Source: Ruminococcaceae bacterium UBA6392 (GTDB lineage Bacteria; Bacillota; Clostridia; Oscillospirales; Acutalibacteraceae). Taken from it: DNA of 11,293 nucleotides. Shown here piece after piece: positions 6,572 through 11,293 of this stretch (position 1 is the stretch's first letter; each line of letters begins with the position of its first letter). Location: positions 1,033-12,325 of the forward strand of contig DJQG01000037.1 of NCBI GenBank assembly GCA_002438685.1, written 5' to 3'. Made by a program: the position numbers and the translations under genes. The notes beneath the pieces were generated by a model. That model had not been told where the DNA came from, made no database searches, and saw nothing but the letters and a program-made list of their open reading frames with translations.

Positions 6572-8953
6572 TTATTCAGCGACTTTCATCGTCAGCTCGA
6601 GTATGCGCCTGACGCTCGTCTCAAGGTCGGCGCGGGTTATCTTGCCGCTTTCAAAAGCGGCTTTCAGCTCATCTGGCTCGCCGTCGCCCATCTTGACATC
6701 GTTCCCGGCGAGAACCTCGTCGGAGTGGCTGCTGTGGACGCCCCAGTCTGTTGTGACCATGCCCTTGAAGCCCCACTCATTGCGGAGAATCTCGGTGAGC
6801 AGCTCGTAGCTCACCGAAGTGTGGCAGCCGTTGATGAGATTGTAGGAGGACATGATTGTCCACGGGTCGGCCTCTTTGACGCATATCTCAAAGCCGCGCA
6901 GATATATCTCTCTGAGCGCGCGCTCGGAGACTCTGGAATCGCATTCAAAGCGGTTCGATTCCCTGTTGTTGCAGGCGAAGTGCTTCACAGATGCGGCGAT
7001 TTTTTGCGACTGGATGCCGCGCACGTCGGCGGCGCAGCACTTTCCGGCGAGGAGGGGATCCTCGGAAAAATACTCGAAGTTGCGTCCGCACAGGGGATTG
7101 CGGTGAATATTCATAGCGGGAGCGAGCCACACTCCGAGGTTGTTCTCTCGCAGCTCCGCTCCGCCCGCCGCGCCGACTTCTTCAATGAGCTCCGTGTTCC
7201 AGGTGCAGGCGAGAAGCGTTGCGCAGGGCCATGCCGTGGTGGGTACGCCGGTTGACTCGTTGAGGCGCAGACCAGCAGGTCCGTCCGCAGTCGGAACGGG
7301 CGGCACATCGAGGCGCTTCATGCCGCCGAACGCGCCTGTGTTGCAGACTCCGGGCTGATTCTGATGCCCGCCGACAAAGTCGATAAGCTCGTCAACGGTG
7401 AACTGCTTTATGAATTCGTCGAGCGTTATATTTTCGCCGACTTCGTCGAACATGATTGTGCCTTTGGGCGCGGTCGCTTCAATGGGTTCGTGTGTGCCGT
7501 GGGTGTAAACGGGCTCGCCCATCGGGAGCTTTTCAAAGCTGCCGTCTGCGAGCAGACGCTTTTCGAGCTTGAACGGTCTGCAGAGCGGCTTCGATTCTCT
7601 TATGATTATATCCTCGCTCAGCACGAAGTCGTAGCGGAGCTTTTCCGTCGCTCTGACGGAGTTCCCGAGGTAGAACGAATAAGTGCCTTTTTCGAGCACG
7701 AACGCGGATTTCTTTATCTTGCCGAGATCGTCGAAGCTCGCCATGTCGCCGATATCAAAGCTCAGCGCGATTGCCTCGGATTCGCCGGGGGAGAGCAGCT
7801 TCGTCTTTTTGAACGCGGCGAGCTCTTTTGCGGGTTTGCCGAGCTTGCCCTGCGGCGCGCTGTAATAGAGCTGAACGACCTCTTTGCCGGGTACTTTGCC
7901 GATGTTTTTGACCGTCACCGCGGCGACTATCTTTCCGTCGCTCTCGCCGCAGAATGCGCCGCTGAACTCGAAATCGGTGTAAGAGAGACCGAAGCCGAAC
8001 GGATAGCGAACTTTTTCGGCGGCGCCGGGCACTGTTTCAAAATAGCGGTAGCCGACATATATGTCATCGAAATAATCGAGATGCTCGAAGCCTGTCAGGA
8101 ACTCCTGCGCGTTCTGATACGAGTCGTATGAGTCGGGGATAGTGTCTGCCAATTTGCCGGAGGGGTTGACATCGCCGCAGATAATGTCGGCAATTGCCAT
8201 GCCGCCCTCGAGTCCGCCCTGCCAGCCGGAGATTATCGCGCCGACCTTGTCGTTGTCCGCAAAATACTCGCAGTCAACGACTGCGCCGGAGTTGAGGACT
8301 ATGACCGTGTTCGGGAACGCCGCGGTGACGCGGTCGATGAGGCTCTTCTCTGTGTCCGAAAGGTAGTAGTCGCCGGGGATAGCCTTTCTGTCCACGCCCT
8401 CTGCGGAGAAGCGGCTGAGGGTAATTATCGCGATATCCGCATTCGCGGCTGCCTCCGCTATGAGCTCGTCGGGCATATGCGCCTCGGCAACATGCATGCT
8501 TGCGAACGTGTCGTAGATTATATCGTCTTTTTCTTTGCAGAAGGACATGGCGTTGACCTTGTCCCATATCTTCTCGATCTGGGCGCGGGTCGGGATGCGC
8601 CTGCTCGCTTCCTTGACATATTCTTTGTAGAACTCGACGGTCGGCTTGAACACGCTGACCTTGCCCTCGGCTTCTTTCTGACTGAATCCGTCATAGACAT
8701 TGCGGGTGTAGGCGCAGAAAACGTCGCCGCTTCCGCCGCCGCCCTTTATGTATTCTATAGTCGCCTTGCCGAAGAGCGCGACTCTTGTTCCGCGCGTGAG
8801 CGGCAGAGTGCGGAGCCTGTTTTTGAGCAGAACCATGCCCTCACCGGCGGCTTTTCTTGAGAGTGCCGCGTGCTCGGGCGAGCCCGTGACCTTTCTGCCG
8901 TCCGCGCCGAGCGGGATGCAGGGCTGATATCTGAATCTTGCGTATTTGTCCAT
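6572..8953 (-). CDS. Cytoplasmic glycoside hydrolase family 3 protein, permuted domain order
   Basis: This is a 793-aa GH3 enzyme predicted to cleave terminal beta-linked sugars from imported oligosaccharides or glycosides. It starts without a signal peptide (MDKYARFRYQ). The alpha/beta sandwich comes first: AGEGMVLLKN (36-45), GGGGSGDV (71-78) and SAEGVDRK with Glu185, which lines up with the acid/base Glu of Thermotoga Bgl3B. An FnIII-like domain follows (about 330-430), then the TIM-barrel domain with YFSEDP, KHFACNNRE and nucleophile Asp736 in VTTDWG, the usual Asp-Trp pair. The order is permuted as in the exported GH3 at 2012-4498, of which it is a diverged paralogue. GGAG (8961-8964) lies 7 nt before the ATG. 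It is the second gene of an operon, 26 nt after the phosphoesterase. Composition is GC-rich (38 of 60 in 7801-7860). Exact substrate is unknown. Confidence 0.93.
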   Translation of the reverse strand: MDKYARFRYQPCIPLGADGRKVTGSPEHAALSRKAAGEGMVLLKNRLRTLPLTRGTRVALFGKATIEYIKGGGGSGDVFCAYTRNVYDGFSQKEAEGKVSVFKPTVEFYKEYVKEASRRIPTRAQIEKIWDKVNAMSFCKEKDDIIYDTFASMHVAEAHMPDELIAEAAANADIAIITLSRFSAEGVDRKAIPGDYYLSDTEKSLIDRVTAAFPNTVIVLNSGAVVDCEYFADNDKVGAIISGWQGGLEGGMAIADIICGDVNPSGKLADTIPDSYDSYQNAQEFLTGFEHLDYFDDIYVGYRYFETVPGAAEKVRYPFGFGLSYTDFEFSGAFCGESDGKIVAAVTVKNIGKVPGKEVVQLYYSAPQGKLGKPAKELAAFKKTKLLSPGESEAIALSFDIGDMASFDDLGKIKKSAFVLEKGTYSFYLGNSVRATEKLRYDFVLSEDIIIRESKPLCRPFKLEKRLLADGSFEKLPMGEPVYTHGTHEPIEATAPKGTIMFDEVGENITLDEFIKQFTVDELIDFVGGHQNQPGVCNTGAFGGMKRLDVPPVPTADGPAGLRLNESTGVPTTAWPCATLLACTWNTELIEEVGAAGGAELRENNLGVWLAPAMNIHRNPLCGRNFEYFSEDPLLAGKCCAADVRGIQSQKIAASVKHFACNNRESNRFECDSRVSERALREIYLRGFEICVKEADPWTIMSSYNLINGCHTSVSYELLTEILRNEWGFKGMVTTDWGVHSSHSDEVLAGNDVKMGDGEPDELKAAFESGKITRADLETSVRRILELTMKVAE

Positions 8954-8979
8954 AGCTGTTCTCCGTTCTTTATTTGAAT

Positions 8980-10059
8980 TTATTTAAGCTCGCCTTGGGT
9001 TATCCTGTCAATAAAAATGCATTCCGACTCATACGAATCCGGTTTGTTTTCGTCTATTATTATCAGCCTGCCGCCGCGCTCGTCGCCGTAGGAGTGGTAG
9101 CCCGCGCCGGGGCTTTGAACAAGCTTTATGCCGTCGACTTCCATTGTGAAAGTGTTCACATGGTCGTGGCCGAAGAATGCGGCGACTATATCGCCCGTCC
9201 TCTTCCAGCTCTCGAATTCGTCGCCATTTTCAAGCGGCGGGCATGGGGATTCGTGAATCTCGCCCTCGAGAAGTGCGCCGTCCGGGACGGAGTAGTGCTG
9301 CGCGCCGAGGCTGTATTCGCCGTCCGGGTCTTTTTTGAGTTTTTTGTATTCCTGAATGACGGGGATATGCTGAAACAGCAGAGAGGACACGGCTTTTCCG
9401 CCGTTCTGTACCTTGAGCTCGGCGGCGCGCTTTTCGTACCACGATATCTGATCTTTTTTTACAAAGCCGTATCCGGCGTCGTCTATGACATTGAACTCAT
9501 CGTCCCTGACATAGTCGCCCGAGTCAATGCACCATATGTTCCAGGCGATGCGCTTACCGTCGGAAGATAAAATTGGCAAACTGCAATTCGCGCAGCCGGA
9601 GACATCCTCGTCGTTCATCGTGCTCCTGAAATTCTCGTATTCGGCGTAGACGCAAATCTGATTCTCTTTCGCGAGAAACGGCAATTTGGGCTGAGCCTCG
9701 GCGTCGTGGTTGCCGAAGACTATGGCGAGTGGAATGTTTTTCTCCGCGATCGGCGCGACTATTTTTTTAATAGTATTGTACATATATTCATATGTGAACT
9801 CCTGCCAGTAGCCGCTGATATTGTCGCCGCCGAAAACGACAAGATCGGGATTCGCAATTTCAATGCATCGGCGAATGACGTTTATCGTCTCCTTGCTCTT
9901 ATTTATCGGTATCTGCCTGTCCTCCTCGTCGTCCATCTCCGGGTCGACCTCGTGGATATCAGTCAGATGCAGAATGCGGAATTTTCCGTCCGCGCCGAAG
10001 CGCAGGGGAGCCTGCTTTTCTTTTATATATTTCTTTGAATCCGGCAGTCCTTTTGCCAT
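8980..10059 (-). CDS. Calcineurin-like metallophosphoesterase
   Basis: This is a two-metal phosphoesterase of about 359 aa that hydrolyses a phosphate mono- or diester; the substrate is not visible. All family motifs are present, numbered from the ATG at 10059: DIH (Asp34, His36), GGDN (Asp79), GNHD (Asn117, His118), the His of FQHIP, and GHDH near 290. The layout resembles the Dcr2 / plant PAP28-29-like branch of the superfamily. It has no signal peptide or membrane helix, so it is cytoplasmic. The start is the ATG at 10059: GGAGG (10067-10071) lies 7 nt upstream, and the promoter at 10088-10116 would lie inside the longer frame that begins at 10158. It is the first gene of an operon with the cytoplasmic GH3, and divergent from a ROK regulator. 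This suggests action on a phosphorylated sugar or glycoside, which is inference. Confidence 0.9.
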   Translation of the reverse strand: MAKGLPDSKKYIKEKQAPLRFGADGKFRILHLTDIHEVDPEMDDEEDRQIPINKSKETINVIRRCIEIANPDLVVFGGDNISGYWQEFTYEYMYNTIKKIVAPIAEKNIPLAIVFGNHDAEAQPKLPFLAKENQICVYAEYENFRSTMNDEDVSGCANCSLPILSSDGKRIAWNIWCIDSGDYVRDDEFNVIDDAGYGFVKKDQISWYEKRAAELKVQNGGKAVSSLLFQHIPVIQEYKKLKKDPDGEYSLGAQHYSVPDGALLEGEIHESPCPPLENGDEFESWKRTGDIVAAFFGHDHVNTFTMEVDGIKLVQSPGAGYHSYGDERGGRLIIIDENKPDSYESECIFIDRITQGELK

Positions 10060-10087
10060 GCTGTTCCCTCCGATATTTGATACTGAA

Positions 10088-10116
10088 ATTATATACTTGC
10101 TTCGACACAGTGTCAA
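10088..10116 (-). promoter_or_regulatory. Perfect-consensus sigma-A promoter of the phosphoesterase-GH3 operon
   Basis: On the minus strand, TTGACA (10111-10116) and TATAAT (10088-10093) both match consensus fully and are exactly 17 bp apart. Predicted start is near 10081, giving a 5' leader of about 22 nt before the ATG at 10059. So strong a promoter normally needs repression, which fits the palindrome over it and the divergent ROK gene. Confidence 0.85.
10104..10114. promoter_or_regulatory. Short palindrome over the -35 box
   Basis: GACAC-A-GTGTC, an 11-bp perfect inverted repeat, overlaps the -35 hexamer and upstream spacer of the phosphoesterase promoter. A protein bound here would block RNA polymerase. 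It is short enough to be partly chance. Confidence 0.35.
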
Positions 10117-10125
10117 TAATTGTGT

Positions 10126-10142
10126 TGCATTTGCGCAGGCGC
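10126..10142. repeat. Imperfect direct repeat, copy A (candidate operator)
   Basis: TGCAT followed by TTGCGCAGGCGC (10131-10142). It matches copy B at 10187-10204, TGCATA then TTGCGAAAGCGC, with 10 of 12 bases identical in the second part and one extra base before it. Copy A lies upstream of the -35 of the phosphoesterase promoter. It contains the small inverted repeat GCGC-AG-GCGC. It may be a site for the neighbouring ROK regulator; this is inferred from position only. Confidence 0.4.
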
Positions 10143-10186
10143 GTTGTTTACAGTGCATAATTTAAAAAGTCCGTTTTTGGCAAAAG

Positions 10187-10204
10187 TGCATATTGCGAAA
10201 GCGC
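10187..10204. repeat. Imperfect direct repeat, copy B (candidate operator)
   Basis: This second copy starts 61 bp from copy A. It covers the -35 box (TTGCGA, 10193-10198) of the ROK-gene promoter, so binding here would repress the regulator's own gene, the usual autoregulatory layout. Confidence 0.4.
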
Positions 10205-10221
10205 CGGAGCGGTGATATAAT
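10193..10221 (+). promoter_or_regulatory. Extended -10 promoter of the ROK regulator gene
   Basis: TTGCGA (10193-10198, 4 of 6) is followed after 17 bp by TATAAT (10216-10221), with TG at 10213-10214 forming an extended -10. Predicted start is near 10228, about 40 nt before the TTG start codon. Confidence 0.7.
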
Positions 10222-10268
10222 TTATTTAATAACAGGGGTTTTTAATTTGTAAACGAGGGGCGCACTCT

Positions 10269-11255
10269 TTGAAAAAGACACTTGATTCCTCAATAGTCAA
10301 ACTGACGAACTACCGCTCTGTCTGGGGATATATACACAAAAACAAGCAGGCGACCATTCCACAGATAGCGAGGGCGATAGGGCTGAGCCTGCCGACCGTC
10401 ACGAGGGCGGTCGATTACGGCGTTGCCGAGGGTATTATTAATCCGGACGGCGTTATAGGCGCGGAACGCGGACGCAAGGCGCAGGTATATAAGCTTAACG
10501 CGGACTATATGCACTTTCTGCTGATTTATCTCGACTCCGATGTTCTTTCATACAGAATCCATGATTTCAGAAGCCGTACTATCGGCAGCGGAAATATACC
10601 GATTTGTGACGAAAAAGTGCTTTCGACGCTTGAAAATCTTGTGATGACAAGCGTTGCGGCCGATCCGCTTATAGCCATGGTGGCAATAGCCGTCACCGGA
10701 GTTGTCTGCAATGGCGTTGTTATGGACTCGGCGGCATTCCCGTCGCTCAGCCATATCGATGTTGCAAAGAGGCTGAATGAAAAATTCGGACTGACGATTC
10801 TTATTGACAATGACCTGCATGTGGCAACGAATGTGGCAAGAAAATATTCAAATTATCAGGAGGGCATAACCGTCCTCTATGCCTACGGCAAGCGCAAGAG
10901 CGGTTCGGGAATAATCGCGAACGGCGAGGTGCTCTGCGGCGCGTCGGGCGCTGCCGGCGAGGTCGAAAACATCCCGCTGCACACTCCGGACATCGAGTCC
11001 GAGCGCATAGCTTTTTGCAGCGAACGCCTTCAGGCGATAATCGCGTTGATGAATCCGGGCAGGGTGGTTATATACGAACTCGATGAGGGCATGGATACAG
11101 ATAAGCTCATAGGATTGATAAAGAGCAAAATGAAGCCGTACCTTCTGCCGGAATTCAAACTGGGGCGCGATTTCTTTGAAGACTGCTTCCTTGGGCTGAG
11201 TATCGTGTGTGAGTTGGGAATAAAACGGAGTCTCCAAGAAAGACTTGATTTTTAA
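10269..11255 (+). CDS. ROK-family transcriptional regulator with degenerate kinase domain
   Basis: This is a predicted sugar-responsive DNA-binding repressor (NagC/XylR type), 328 aa. A winged helix-turn-helix fills about 15-75: IPQIARAIGLSLPTVTRAV is the helix-turn-helix, and GAERGRKAQVYKLN the wing. The ROK actin-like fold follows, with a catalytic-type Asp in LIDND and GASGAAGEVEN matching the ROK signature. However, the usual His after GAAGE(I/V)G is missing, the phosphate loop reads GKRKSGSG in place of GTGIG, and the CxCGxxGCxE zinc motif is absent; the protein is also shorter than the usual 380-400 aa. Kinase activity is therefore unlikely, and ligand binding may be altered. The TTG start is supported by GAGGGG (10255-10260) 8 nt upstream; the next Met is beyond the helix-turn-helix. 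It is divergent from the phosphoesterase-GH3 operon, its likely target. Confidence 0.88.
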   Translation: MKKTLDSSIVKLTNYRSVWGYIHKNKQATIPQIARAIGLSLPTVTRAVDYGVAEGIINPDGVIGAERGRKAQVYKLNADYMHFLLIYLDSDVLSYRIHDFRSRTIGSGNIPICDEKVLSTLENLVMTSVAADPLIAMVAIAVTGVVCNGVVMDSAAFPSLSHIDVAKRLNEKFGLTILIDNDLHVATNVARKYSNYQEGITVLYAYGKRKSGSGIIANGEVLCGASGAAGEVENIPLHTPDIESERIAFCSERLQAIIALMNPGRVVIYELDEGMDTDKLIGLIKSKMKPYLLPEFKLGRDFFEDCFLGLSIVCELGIKRSLQERLDF

Positions 11256-11260
11256 CTGTG

Positions 11261-11283
11261 AGGGGAATTTTTGAGGTTCCCCT
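11261..11283 (+). terminator. Weak terminator-like hairpin after the ROK gene
   Basis: AGGGGAA (11261-11267) pairs with TTCCCCT (11277-11283) around a 9-base loop, 5 nt past the stop codon. No T-run follows (TATGCCTTGA), so it may be an attenuating or mRNA-protecting stem rather than a full terminator. The window ends here. Confidence 0.4.
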
Positions 11284-11293
11284 TATGCCTTGA

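Noticed and set aside
6521..7255. Plus-strand open frame of 244 codons over the end of the cytoplasmic GH3
   Set aside because: It covers the GH3 terminator and catalytic domain on the opposite strand and shows no family motif.
7364..8131. Plus-strand open frame of 255 codons antisense to the cytoplasmic GH3
   Set aside because: It mirrors the GH3 reading frame, shows only repeated Glu/Phe/Arg composition, and has no recognisable domain.
8974..9570. Plus-strand open frame of about 198 codons
   Set aside because: It lies antisense to the phosphoesterase gene, whose motifs are unmistakable; long opposite frames are expected in GC-rich third positions.
10060..10158. N-terminal extension of the phosphoesterase to the ATG at 10158
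   Set aside because: The extension contains the consensus promoter, has no ribosome binding site, and its peptide looks unlike protein sequence.
10226..10233. TTAATAAC downstream of the ROK promoter as a half-site of the 27-bp palindrome
   Set aside because: Only eight AT-rich bases match, with no symmetric partner, so chance is likely.

Overview
The window looks like chromosomal DNA of a low-GC Gram-positive, most likely an uncultured gut or rumen clostridium (Oscillospiraceae/Lachnospiraceae-like). Three things point that way. Ribosome binding sites are of the AGGAGG type and promoters are sigma-A-like. The two family 3 glycosidases have the permuted domain order known from Ruminococcus albus and Butyrivibrio fibrisolvens. 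A ROK-type sugar regulator is present. The species cannot be named from the sequence.

Layout, left to right. (1) 71-1888, minus: recQ DNA helicase with its own promoter and a terminator-like hairpin behind it. (2) 2012-4498, minus: an exported, domain-permuted GH3 glycosidase. Its strong upstream promoter fires into a perfect 27-bp palindrome, and a near-copy of that palindrome lies 218 bp downstream, just ahead of the gene, so it looks like a two-operator switch with a ~270-nt leader. (3) 4988-6330, minus: a visibly AT-rich two-gene unit encoding an exported protein of unknown function and a small two-helix membrane protein with a coiled-coil tail. It has its own promoter and two hairpin terminators. 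(4) 6572-10059, minus: a calcineurin-like metallophosphoesterase followed 26 nt later by a second permuted GH3 without a signal peptide, transcribed from a consensus TTGACA-17-TATAAT promoter. (5) 10269-11255, plus: a divergent ROK-family regulator with a TTG start and a degenerate kinase/zinc region, which shares the control region with the phosphoesterase-GH3 operon.

How they may work together (inference): the exported GH3 would trim beta-linked oligosaccharides or glycosides outside the cell. The cytoplasmic GH3 would finish imported products, perhaps after or before the phosphoesterase removes a phosphate. The ROK protein would sense the pathway and control the divergent operon. The exported GH3 appears to answer to a different, palindrome-binding regulator not encoded here. 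recQ and the AT-rich unit look unrelated to sugar use.

I see no tRNA, rRNA, CRISPR array, insertion sequence or phage gene. The most noteworthy signals are the operator pair in front of the exported GH3, the phosphoesterase-GH3-ROK locus, and the compositionally foreign exported/membrane protein pair.
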